53,428 nt of DNA from PALSA-1004 sp947474275 (GTDB lineage: Bacteria > Pseudomonadota > Gammaproteobacteria > Burkholderiales > SG8-41), in the NCBI GenBank assembly GCA_947474275.1, contig CANJHY010000005.1:1-53428 (forward strand), given 5' to 3'. A program made the translations under genes and the position numbers. Of the stretch, positions 15,907 through 23,919 are shown one piece after another; position 1 is the stretch's first letter; the number at the start of each line of letters is the position of its first letter. The notes beneath the pieces are model-generated. The model did no database searches, was not told the DNA's origin, and saw only the letters and a program-made list of their open reading frames with translations.

Positions 15907-17325
15907 TCAGACCACCCGGAAATTCTTGAACTGCCACGGGTCGCCCTGGTCCACGTCCTCCGGAAATAACTTGCCGCGGTCGTTGAGCGGCGACCAGTCG
16001 GTGTAGGTGCCGACAACGTTGCCGAGATAGGGATTGGCGATTTCGAGCACGCGCTGAAAATCCAGATCGTCCGGGTCGCACACGCCGCGCAGCGGATTTT
16101 CCATTGCCCAGATCACACCCGCCATCACGCCCGCGGCGACCTGCAGGCTGGTCGCGTTGTTGAAGGGTGCCAGTTTGCGCGCTTCGTGTATCGACAGCCG
16201 CGAGCCGTACCAATACGCCCCCTTGGCGTGCCCCATGAGCAATGCGCCCAATTCATCGTTACCGTCGAAAATCTCGTCCATCAATATGCGTTTGTTCTCG
16301 GGCAGCGCCCAGTTCTTGCCCGCGTACTCGTGCAACGACAATATCGTGTTGTCGCAGGGATGGTAAGCGTAGTGGCAGGTCGGGCGATAAATGACTTTCT
16401 TGCCCGTACGCACCGTGTAGTAATCCGAAATCGAAATTGCTTCGCCGTGGGTAATCAGAAAGCCATGGAAATTGCCTTCCGCCGGCGTCCACGTGCGCAC
16501 CCGCACCGAAGCGCCGGGACGCGTGAGATAAATTGCCGCCTTGCCACCGAAGTTGTGTTGCTTGGCGTCGCGTGGAAAATGTTTTTCGTGCGAGCCCCAG
16601 CCGAGTTCGCACGGCTGCGAGCCTTCGCCGACAAAGCCATCGACCGACCAGGTATTGACGAACTCAAGGCGGCGCTTGCCCGGATTTGCAACTTGCGTGT
16701 CGCGCTCCGAGCAATGAATGACTTTGACACCGAGTTCCATCGCCAGCCGCGCCCAGTCCGCCTTCGATTCAGGCTTGGCGGCGCGCTTGCGGATGTCGCG
16801 CGAGAGGTTGATCAGCCCCTGCTTGACCCAGTGCGAAATCAGACCGGGATTGGCGCCATGCGTCGGAATCACGGTCGGCCCGCCGTTCGGGAACTTGGTG
16901 CGAAACTTCATGACTTCTTCGCGCAGCCCGTAATTGGAACGGCGCGACGCCGACACCTTGGTGTCGGTATAACCGCCAAGCCACGGCTCGATGCAGGTGT
17001 CGAGATACATCACGCCGCGTTTGTAGCAAAACTCTATAAGCGCGACGCTCGACACCTCGACCGACAGATTGAGCAGAAAATCGCCCTTACTGACCAGCGG
17101 CTCCAGCACGGCGCGGTAGTTTTCGCGCGTGAGCGGCCTGACCGTGAATTTGACGCCGAAATGTTTGGCTTCCTCGATGCCGCGCGTGTCCCCGGTCACG
17201 ATACGGATGCGCTCCAGCGGCATGTCGATGTGGCGCAGCAGCAGCGGCAAAGTGCCCTGACCGACGGAACCGAAGCCAACAACGATCAACCGGCCCTGAA
17301 ATTTGACGTGTTTTTTCTCGTTCAT
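15907..17325 (-). CDS. hss: Homospermidine synthase
   Basis: A 472-residue NAD-dependent enzyme of the bacterial homospermidine synthase family, related to saccharopine dehydrogenase. It has a Rossmann start LIVVGFGSVGQGTLPLL, a second strand RIVTGDTRG, the stretch LDTCIEPWLGGYTD and a THGANPGLISHWVKQGL segment typical of the family. It makes homospermidine from putrescine and/or spermidine. It is convergent with the dioxygenase gene and stands alone on its strand, with the oxidoreductase gene 100 bases upstream. The length is normal and no motif is obviously missing. Confidence 0.88.
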   Translation of the reverse strand: MNEKKHVKFQGRLIVVGFGSVGQGTLPLLLRHIDMPLERIRIVTGDTRGIEEAKHFGVKFTVRPLTRENYRAVLEPLVSKGDFLLNLSVEVSSVALIEFCYKRGVMYLDTCIEPWLGGYTDTKVSASRRSNYGLREEVMKFRTKFPNGGPTVIPTHGANPGLISHWVKQGLINLSRDIRKRAAKPESKADWARLAMELGVKVIHCSERDTQVANPGKRRLEFVNTWSVDGFVGEGSQPCELGWGSHEKHFPRDAKQHNFGGKAAIYLTRPGASVRVRTWTPAEGNFHGFLITHGEAISISDYYTVRTGKKVIYRPTCHYAYHPCDNTILSLHEYAGKNWALPENKRILMDEIFDGNDELGALLMGHAKGAYWYGSRLSIHEARKLAPFNNATSLQVAAGVMAGVIWAMENPLRGVCDPDDLDFQRVLEIANPYLGNVVGTYTDWSPLNDRGKLFPEDVDQGDPWQFKNFRVV

Positions 17326-17425
17326 TTCGCGCTTCCCGACAACACCGTAAAACAGTTCCGGATTTTCGCTGCGGAGTTTAACATTTTACGTTCCACCGCG
17401 TTAACCAAACCTCCGCCCCCGACGA

Positions 17426-18412
17426 CTAAATCTTCAGCAGCAGCTTGCCCTTGGTATTGCGGCCTTCGAGATAGCGGTGCGCATCCGCCGCCTGCGCCAG
17501 AGGAAACTCGCGATCGATCTCGACTTTGAGCCGGCCAGCCGCGTGATGCGCAAACAAGTCGGCAACGCGACCGCGCAACTCTTCGGCGCTGGCAATGTAG
17601 TCGGCAAGATGCGGACGCGTAAAAAATACCGAACCCGCCTCGGCCAGCTCGAGCGGCTCGACGGCGGTGACAAGCCCGGACGCGCCGCCATAGTTGATGC
17701 ACAGCCCGCGCTTTTTCAGGCTGCGGATACTTTTGTGTATGGTGTCCTTGCCCACCGCGTCGTAGACGACATCGACGCCCTGCCCGCCGGTGATCTGCAT
17801 CACCGCTTCGCGAAAATCGGTGTCGCGGTAAAGAATCACGTGGTCGGCGCCACGCGCCTTCGCAATGGCCGCTTTTTCCGGACTGCCCGCTGTGGCCAGC
17901 ACCGTCGCGCCGCGCAACTTTGCCAATTGCGTAAGCAACTGGCCGACGCCGCCCGCGGCCGCATGCACGAGACAGCTTTTGCCCGCAGTTAGCGGAAAGG
18001 CGGAATGCGACAGATAGTGCGCCGTGCATCCCTGCAGCATCAGCGCGGTCGCGATATCCAGCGGCACTGCGTCCGGCACTTTCACCAACCGTTTGGCGGG
18101 CACCGCCGCATACTCCGCATAGCTGCCGCGCACTATGCAGTAAGCGACGCGCTCGCCGACCGCAAAATCGGTCACGCCCGCGCCCAGTTCTGCCACGGTG
18201 CCGCCGCCTTCCATGCCCAGCGTCATCGGCAGCGGCGTCTGATAGGTCTGCGACCGCGCGTACTGGCCGCTACGCATGTAGACGTCGATGAAATTGATGC
18301 CGGCATAAGCGAGCTTGACGAGCACCTCGCCCGCGGCCGGACCCGGTTGCGGCATGTCCATGGTCTTTAATTGCTCAGGCCCGCCGAAAGCGGGAATCGA
18401 AATTGTCTGCAT
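17426..18412 (-). CDS. NADPH:quinone oxidoreductase, zeta-crystallin-like MDR
   Basis: A 328-residue zinc-independent medium-chain dehydrogenase/reductase. The N-terminal GroES-like domain includes PGPAAGEVLVKLAYAGINF and YMRSGQY. The NADPH site is LVHAAAGGVGQLLTQLA near 148-164, with VYDAVGKDT following. The closing KAAxxHRYLEGRxTxGKLLL-like end (AADAHRYLEGRNTKGKLLLK) is typical of quinone oxidoreductases of the Qor type. It likely reduces quinones or enones. It is divergent from the acylating aldehyde dehydrogenase gene. Confidence 0.88.
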   Translation of the reverse strand: MQTISIPAFGGPEQLKTMDMPQPGPAAGEVLVKLAYAGINFIDVYMRSGQYARSQTYQTPLPMTLGMEGGGTVAELGAGVTDFAVGERVAYCIVRGSYAEYAAVPAKRLVKVPDAVPLDIATALMLQGCTAHYLSHSAFPLTAGKSCLVHAAAGGVGQLLTQLAKLRGATVLATAGSPEKAAIAKARGADHVILYRDTDFREAVMQITGGQGVDVVYDAVGKDTIHKSIRSLKKRGLCINYGGASGLVTAVEPLELAEAGSVFFTRPHLADYIASAEELRGRVADLFAHHAAGRLKVEIDREFPLAQAADAHRYLEGRNTKGKLLLKI

Positions 18413-18544
18413 GTTTTTTTCCTTCGTGCGTTCTGCGGCAAGTTTACGTCACGCGGGCGGGCACTGCGCAGTACGCTATCATTTGCACTGCGAAATAAGG
18501 TTCGCGCCGACTCGAAGATGCCGGCGCCCATAAGCGGAGAGTTG

Positions 18545-19975
18545 ATGACTGCCCGATCCCAGGTTGCAATCGAAGCGGCGCCGGCGCGTGCCGCGGTTGC
18601 CGAATTAATACGCCGTGCGCGCGCGGCGCAGAGCGTTGCCGCACGTTATTCCCAGGCGCAACTCGACGAGGTGGCGACCGCCGCCGCATGGGCCATCATG
18701 GAACCCGCGCGCAACCGCCTGCTAGCCGAACTCGCAGTGCAGGACACCGGGCTCGGCAACGTGGCCGACAAAATCGTCAAGAACCACCGCAAGACTCTTG
18801 GACTCATGCGCGATCTCACGGACGCCAAGACGACCGGCGTCATCGCCGAACATGCGGACACCGGCATCACCGAGATCGCCCGCCCGGTCGGCGTCGTAGC
18901 CGCCGTCGTGCCGTCAACTAATCCCGGCGCCACGCCCGCCAACAACATCATCAATGCTTTGAAATGCGGCAATGCAGTCATCCTGTCGCCGTCGCCCAAG
19001 GGCTATACGACCAGCGCCAGGCTGCTTGAATACATCCATGCGGAATTAAAGCGCATCGGCGCCCCCGCGGACCTCGTGCAGATGCTGGCGGCGCCGGTGA
19101 CCAAGGAGTCGTCAACCGAACTCATGCAGCAGGCCGACCTCGTGGTCGTCACCGGCTCGCGCGCCAACGTGCGCGCCGGCTATTCGAGCGGCAAGCCCGC
19201 GCTTGGCGTCGGCGCAGGCAATGTCGCGGTGATCGTCGACGACAGCGCCGATATCGATGACGCTGCCGCTAAAATCATGGCATCGAAAATTTTCGACAAC
19301 GCGACGAGCTGCTCGTCGGAGAACAGCGTCATCGTCCACGCGAAAGTTTACGACGCCATGCTGGCGGCGCTCGCCAGGCAAGGTGGCGTGCTGCTGACCG
19401 CCGCCGAAAAAGCCACGCTACAGAAAACGATGTTCCCCGGCGGTCATTTGTCATCCACCGTCACCGCGCAGGCGGTCAGCCGCATCTGCGCGATTGCGGG
19501 CTTGACGCGCCCCGCCCTCGCCGCCGCCAAATGCCTGCTGGTCGAGGAAACCGGCGCCGGTCCCGACTGCCCGTACTCCGGCGAAAAACTCTCGCCGGTG
19601 CTTACCGTATACCGCGCACAGAACTTCGATCACGCATTCGACACGCTGCGCAGCATTTACGCATACATGGGCAATGGCCACTCGTGCGGCATCTACAGCG
19701 AGAACGACGCCAACATCCGGCGGCTCGGCCTCGAAATGACAGTGTGCCGCGTAATCGTCAAGCAGGCGCATACCTTCGCCACCGGCGGCAGCTTCGACAA
19801 CGGCCTGCCGTTTTCGCTGTCGATGGGCTGCGGCACCTGGGGCGGCAACAGCTTTTCGGAAAACCTGCACTACAAGCATTTCCTGAACATCACACGCATC
19901 GTGCGCACCATTCCAGCACGCGAACCCAGCCCCGATGACATCTTCGGCGCGTATAAAAAGAGATACAAAATCTAA
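18545..19975 (+). CDS. CoA-acylating aldehyde dehydrogenase, sulfoacetaldehyde dehydrogenase-like
   Basis: A 476-residue CoA-dependent aldehyde dehydrogenase. The catalytic cysteine is C256 in FDNATSCSSENS, the cofactor segment VVAAVVPSTNPGATPANN and the VTGSRANVRAGYSSGKPALG segment match the acylating family, and GGSFDNGLPFSLSMGCGTWG closes it. The same architecture occurs in SauS, which reduces sulfoacetyl-CoA to sulfoacetaldehyde, and in AdhE-type and EutE-like enzymes. The next gene on the strand is an acyl-CoA ligase, as in the sau genes of Cupriavidus necator. The substrate assignment is inference. The start at ATG 18545 has GGAGAG just upstream; an ATG at 18518 is the alternative. Confidence 0.82.
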   Translation: MTARSQVAIEAAPARAAVAELIRRARAAQSVAARYSQAQLDEVATAAAWAIMEPARNRLLAELAVQDTGLGNVADKIVKNHRKTLGLMRDLTDAKTTGVIAEHADTGITEIARPVGVVAAVVPSTNPGATPANNIINALKCGNAVILSPSPKGYTTSARLLEYIHAELKRIGAPADLVQMLAAPVTKESSTELMQQADLVVVTGSRANVRAGYSSGKPALGVGAGNVAVIVDDSADIDDAAAKIMASKIFDNATSCSSENSVIVHAKVYDAMLAALARQGGVLLTAAEKATLQKTMFPGGHLSSTVTAQAVSRICAIAGLTRPALAAAKCLLVEETGAGPDCPYSGEKLSPVLTVYRAQNFDHAFDTLRSIYAYMGNGHSCGIYSENDANIRRLGLEMTVCRVIVKQAHTFATGGSFDNGLPFSLSMGCGTWGGNSFSENLHYKHFLNITRIVRTIPAREPSPDDIFGAYKKRYKI

Positions 19976-19982
19976 AAGCCTC

Positions 19983-20068
19983 ACCGCAAAGGACGCGAAG
20001 GACGCGAAGATTAGTTCAAAGGCTACAGCTTTCAGCTTTTCCTTGGCGACCTTAGCGTCCTTTGCGGT
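19983..20068. repeat. Inverted repeat element, CCGCAAAGGACGC family (copy 1)
   Basis: Two 27-base arms (19983-20009 and 20042-20068) are complementary at 24 of 27 positions around a 32-base loop. The left arm is itself a direct repeat of the unit GGACGCGAA. It fills the gap between the aldehyde dehydrogenase and ligase genes, and its pyrimidine-rich arm ends 14 bases before the ligase ATG. A related element with the same core (CCGCAAAGRCGC) lies at 37935-38023. Confidence 0.85.
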
Positions 20069-20082
20069 TCAAGATCTTCTTC

Positions 20083-21591
20083 ATGCGTACTATCCGACAT
20101 TACGTTGACCTGCAGGCGCGCGAGCAACCCGCCGCGCCGTACCTGATCGCGCCAGAAACCGGACGCGTAATGAGCTACGCGCAACTCCAGTCGGATTGCG
20201 TGCAGCTCGGCCGCCATCTCGACGGCCAGGGGCTCGGCAAAGGCGATAAGGTCGCCCTTATGCTGCACAACGGCTACCAGACCGGCCGCCTGCTGATCGG
20301 CGTCATGTACGCGGGTTACATGGTGGCGCCGCTCAACCTGCTCTCGCAGCCGTCGCAGCTTGTCTATGTGCTGGAGCATTCGGACACGCGGCTGGTGTTT
20401 ACCAGCAGCGAACTGGCGCCGCGCCTGCATACCGCACTCAAAGACATCAAGCGCGACATCAAGGTCGTAGTCATCGATCCGGATGCGGTCTCTATTTTTG
20501 ACGATGTAGCGCTGCCGCCGGTGCAACCTCATCCGCTGAGCGAGGACGACGACGCGCTGCTGATGTACACCTCGGGCACCACCGGCAAACCGAAAGGCGT
20601 GGTGCTCTCGCATAGAAGTGTGGTCGCTGGCGGGGAATACACGAGCCGCGCCCATCAACTGACGGCGCAGGACCGCGTGATGTGCGCACTGCCGCTGTAT
20701 CACATCAACGGCCAGATAGTGACCGCGGTGGCGCCCATCGTGCACGGCGGCTCGGTGGTGATGCCGCACCGCTTCAGCGTGACCAACTACTGGAAAACGG
20801 TGGTGCAGCAGCGCTGCACCTGGATCAACGTGGTGCCTACCATCATCGCCTACCTGCTGAATGCGCCAGAGCCGCGCGCGCTGGGGCTCGATATCTCCGG
20901 GATAAAGTTCTGCCGCTCGGCATCGGCACCGCTGCCACCCGAACTGCACCGCGCCTTCGAAGATAAATTCGGCATCAGCATCATCGAAACTTTCGGCATG
21001 ACGGAAACCAATGCGCCCTGCTTTACCAATCCGTACGAGCGCGCGAAACGCAAAATCGGCAGCCCCGGCCAGCCGTACGGCAACGAAGGCAAGGTCATCG
21101 ATCCAGCGACCGGCCGCGACCTGCCTGCAATGCAGGCCGGCGAACTGATGGTGCGCGGCGACAACGTGATGAAAGGCTATTACAAGGACCCGGCCAACAC
21201 CGCGCAGACGCTGCAGGCCGACGGCTGGATGCACACCGGAGATCTCGGCTATATGGACGCCGACGGCTTCGTGTTCGTCACCGGCCGCATCAAGGAACTC
21301 ATCATCAAGGGCGGCGAAAACATCGCGCCGCGCGAAATCGACGAAGCGCTGCTGCGGCACCCGGCGGTGCTCGAGGCCGCGGCTGTCGGCATGCCCGACG
21401 CACACTACGGCCAGGAGATCATGGCGTGCATCGTCCTGAAACCCGGGGAATATTGTTCGCTGGATGAACTCTATACATTCTCGCAGCAGGAACTCGGCAA
21501 GTACAAGACGCCCAAGCTCATCAGGCTGGTGGAGTCCCTGCCCAAAGGGCCGTCGGGCAAGGTCCAGCGGCTGAAACTGCTCGAAACATGA
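20083..21591 (+). CDS. AMP-forming acyl-CoA ligase, possibly sulfoacetate-CoA ligase-like
   Basis: A 502-residue class I adenylate-forming enzyme. The phosphate loop is MYTSGTTGKPKGV (161-173). FGMTETN is the adenine/A5 motif, DGWMHTGDLGYMD the hinge region and GRIKELIIKGGENIAP the A8 motif, with the catalytic lysine in GPSGKVQR. It activates a carboxylate to its CoA thioester. Its length and its partner match SauT, but benzoate-, cinnamate- or fatty-acid-type ligases look similar, so the substrate is open. The start is ATG 20083; an in-frame TTG at 20062 lies inside the repeat arm and has no ribosome site either. A micro-ORF overlaps its stop. Confidence 0.85.
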   Translation: MRTIRHYVDLQAREQPAAPYLIAPETGRVMSYAQLQSDCVQLGRHLDGQGLGKGDKVALMLHNGYQTGRLLIGVMYAGYMVAPLNLLSQPSQLVYVLEHSDTRLVFTSSELAPRLHTALKDIKRDIKVVVIDPDAVSIFDDVALPPVQPHPLSEDDDALLMYTSGTTGKPKGVVLSHRSVVAGGEYTSRAHQLTAQDRVMCALPLYHINGQIVTAVAPIVHGGSVVMPHRFSVTNYWKTVVQQRCTWINVVPTIIAYLLNAPEPRALGLDISGIKFCRSASAPLPPELHRAFEDKFGISIIETFGMTETNAPCFTNPYERAKRKIGSPGQPYGNEGKVIDPATGRDLPAMQAGELMVRGDNVMKGYYKDPANTAQTLQADGWMHTGDLGYMDADGFVFVTGRIKELIIKGGENIAPREIDEALLRHPAVLEAAAVGMPDAHYGQEIMACIVLKPGEYCSLDELYTFSQQELGKYKTPKLIRLVESLPKGPSGKVQRLKLLET

Positions 21592-21650
21592 TCCCCATCC
21601 TGCATTACCCTGAGCGCATGCCCAAGGCGCTCGCCGACGACTATCGCTGA
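21588..21650 (+). CDS. Possible 20-codon micro-ORF coupled to the ligase stop
   Basis: ATGA at 21588-21591 joins the ligase stop to a short frame reading MIPILHYPERMPKALADDYR and ending at 21650. The coupling arrangement is the one used by real downstream genes. The sequence looks like the N-terminus of a larger protein cut short, but I cannot name it. It may equally be chance in a 137-base gap. Confidence 0.25.
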   Translation: MIPILHYPERMPKALADDYR

Positions 21651-21728
21651 CCGCGAATTCTGCGCGCCACTGCCAAAGCCGGCGCGCTGTGGTAGGTTAG
21701 CGCAGATTTTACGTGCGCCGTCCATGAC

Positions 21729-23099
21729 ATGAACCTCCATCGCCTGCTGTTGCAACGTGCTGCCGACGGCAAGCCTCTGCGCGTCGCGCTGATCGGCGCC
21801 GGCAAATTCGGTTCGATGTTTTTGTCGCAGGTGAGGCGCACGCCCGGCCTGCATCTGGTCGCCATCTGCGACCTGGCACCCCAACGCGCGAAGGAAAGTC
21901 TGCAGCGCGTCGGCTGGCCCGCCGAACAATACGCCGCGCCATCGCTAGCCGCCGCGCGCAAGTCCGGCACCACTTTCGTCACCGACGACGCGCTGGCAGT
22001 CATCAAATCCAATGCAATCGAAATCGCCATCGACGCCACCGGCAGCCCCGCGGCCGGCATACGCCATGCTCTCGCCTGCTGCGAACACGGCAAGCACATC
22101 GTGATGGTCAATGTCGAAGCCGATGCGCTCGCCGGCCCCCTGCTCGCGCGGCGCGCGGCGCAGGCGGGCATCGTCTACTCGCTCGCCTATGGCGATCAGC
22201 CGGCCCTGATCTGCGAAATGGTCGACTGGGCGCGCGCCGCCGGCTTTGAAGTGGTCGCCGCCGGCAAAGGCACCAAATATCTTCCCGCGTATCACGCCTC
22301 GACGCCCGCCACGGTATGGGGCCATTACGGATTTACGCCGGAGATGGTCGCGGGCGGCGATTTCAACGCGCAGATGTTCAATTCGTTTCTCGACGGCACC
22401 AAGTCGGCGATCGAGATGGCGGCTGTCGCCAACGCAACCGGACTCACGCCCGCGCCACAGGGTCTCGCTTTTCCGCCTTGCGGCGTCGACGCTTTGCCGC
22501 GCATCATGCGGCCGCGCGCGGCCGGCGGCCAACTCCACCACGCCGGCCAGGTCGAGGTCATCTCCAGCCTCGAGCGCGACGGCAGTGCGGTGTTCCGCGA
22601 TTTGCGCTGGGGCGTCTACGTGACGTTCGCTGCCGACAGCGAGTACGTGCGGCGCTGCTTTCACGAATACGGCCTCGTCACGGACAGCAGCGGTAATTAC
22701 TCGTCTATGTACAAGCCTTTTCACCTGATCGGACTCGAACTCGGCATCAGCGTCGCGTCTGTCGGCCTGCGCGGCGAAGCAACCGGTGCTGCGACCGGTT
22801 TTCGCGGTGACGTCGCCGCCACTGCCAAACGCGATCTCAAGGCGGGCGAGACACTCGACGGCGAAGGCGGTTATACCGTCTACGGCAAGCTCATGCCGGC
22901 AGCGGATTCCCTGGCGTGCGGCGCTCTGCCGCTGGGACTCGCCCACGGCGTTGCCATGAAACGCGCGGTCGCTCAAGGCCAGACCGTGACGTGGGCGGAT
23001 GTGGCCGCCATCGACAGCGACGCCGCGCGTTTCCGGCGCGAGATGGAGCAGGCGTTCGCTGCCGAACTGGGCGCTGACCGCGCGCAACGCGCGAGCTGA
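21729..23099 (+). CDS. NAD(P)-dependent oxidoreductase with C-terminal SAF domain
   Basis: A 456-residue protein of the 'predicted homoserine dehydrogenase with SAF domain' type (COG4091, from memory). The N-terminal Rossmann fold is VALIGAGKFGSMFLSQV with VAICDLAP, followed by IAIDATGSPAAG and HIVMVNVEADA. The catalytic-type middle has AGKGTKYLP and YGFTPEMVAGGDFN. The SAF-like end contains AKRDLKAGETLDGEGGYTVYG. Relatives sit in sugar-acid and C4 catabolic operons. Being downstream of the aldehyde dehydrogenase/ligase pair suggests a role in the same pathway, but the reaction is not known. ATG 21729 is the only good start. Confidence 0.8.
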   Translation: MNLHRLLLQRAADGKPLRVALIGAGKFGSMFLSQVRRTPGLHLVAICDLAPQRAKESLQRVGWPAEQYAAPSLAAARKSGTTFVTDDALAVIKSNAIEIAIDATGSPAAGIRHALACCEHGKHIVMVNVEADALAGPLLARRAAQAGIVYSLAYGDQPALICEMVDWARAAGFEVVAAGKGTKYLPAYHASTPATVWGHYGFTPEMVAGGDFNAQMFNSFLDGTKSAIEMAAVANATGLTPAPQGLAFPPCGVDALPRIMRPRAAGGQLHHAGQVEVISSLERDGSAVFRDLRWGVYVTFAADSEYVRRCFHEYGLVTDSSGNYSSMYKPFHLIGLELGISVASVGLRGEATGAATGFRGDVAATAKRDLKAGETLDGEGGYTVYGKLMPAADSLACGALPLGLAHGVAMKRAVAQGQTVTWADVAAIDSDAARFRREMEQAFAAELGADRAQRAS

Positions 23100-23112
23100 G
23101 GCTGAGAAAAAC

Positions 23113-23205
23113 ATGGACCGGCGCGGCTTCATCAGCATCTGCGCGACCGGCGCCGCCGTCGTCGCCGAATTGCAGAAGTATTGCCGTCAGCAGCTCCAAT
23201 GTTGA
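23113..23205 (+). pseudogene. Remnant of a Tat-exported protein gene
   Basis: A 30-codon frame starts MDRRGFISICATGAAVVAE, which is the twin-arginine signal pattern (RRGFI followed by a hydrophobic ATGAAVVA stretch), then stops at 23205 after LQKYCRQQLQC. After the signal's h-region there is no cleavage site and the frame turns into unrelated residues. This looks like a signal peptide whose mature protein was deleted. It lies 13 bases behind the SAF-domain gene and before sodC. Confidence 0.45.
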
Positions 23206-23286
23206 CAGGCTTTCCTTAACCGAGGACGATGGGCCGGCGTTATCCAGACCGTTACCGGCGCCACACCAATCAGGAGGAACACCCCT

Positions 23287-23796
23287 ATGAAAAACGTGAT
23301 CAAGGCCGCAACCTGCGCAATGCTGCTGTCGGCATGCGCCTCGATGGAACCCGAAGGCCCGACGGCGGTCGCCGTGGTGCGTCCGGCCAGCGGCTCGCAG
23401 GTGCGCGGCGAAGCGAAATTCACGCAAGTCGGCAGCCGCGTCCGCGTCACCGCGGAAATCACCGGACTGTCGCCGGGCGCGCACGGGTTTCACATCCATG
23501 AAAAAGGTGATTGCAGCGCGGCCGACGGCATGAGCACCGGCGGGCACTTCAATCCGCAAAGCAAAAAACACGGCGCGCCCGACACGCCGGATCGTCATGC
23601 CGGTGACCTCGGCAACCTGACCGCCGATCAATCCGGCAAAGCCACGCTGAATATGATGGTCGACGGCATATCCGTCGGCAAGGGCATGGACGGCGTCATC
23701 GGCCGCGGCCTGATAGTACACGCCAACGCCGACGACCTTAAAACCGATCCCACCGGCAACGCGGGTGGCCGCTTTGGTTGCGGCGTGATCCAATAA
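23287..23796 (+). CDS. sodC: Cu/Zn superoxide dismutase, lipoprotein form
   Basis: A 169-residue SodC that dismutates superoxide in the periplasm. The lipobox LLSAC gives C17 as the lipid anchor. Copper and zinc ligands are H69 and H71 (GFHIHEKGDC), H87 (GGHFNP), H95 and H104 with D107 (PDRHAGDLGN), and H145 (LIVHANADD). The disulfide pair is C76 with C165 (FGCGVI), and the guiding arginine is R162. AGGAGG is 10 bases before the ATG. All key residues are present. It stands alone between the broken ORF and aat. Confidence 0.93.
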   Translation: MKNVIKAATCAMLLSACASMEPEGPTAVAVVRPASGSQVRGEAKFTQVGSRVRVTAEITGLSPGAHGFHIHEKGDCSAADGMSTGGHFNPQSKKHGAPDTPDRHAGDLGNLTADQSGKATLNMMVDGISVGKGMDGVIGRGLIVHANADDLKTDPTGNAGGRFGCGVIQ

Positions 23797-23919
23797 CAGC
23801 GCGAACCAGCAGTTCTCATTCGTACGGCAACCCGTTGGCGGCAACGTCAACGGGTTTTGTTTTGCCGTTGTTTTTGTCCGCGCGCGATCCGCGCGTTCGC
23901 GGATGAGTACAATCGCACC

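Noticed and set aside
16186..17529. Plus-strand open frame opposite homospermidine synthase
   Set aside because: Antisense to a complete gene with family motifs; composition typical of a shadow frame.
19983..20068. Classical Rho-independent terminator after the acylating dehydrogenase
   Set aside because: The stem is long and interrupted, the loop is 32 bases and no T-run follows, so it does not fit an intrinsic terminator.
20032..21405. Minus-strand open frame opposite the acyl-CoA ligase
   Set aside because: His/Arg/Ala-rich translation without motifs, fully antisense to a gene with all adenylate-forming motifs.
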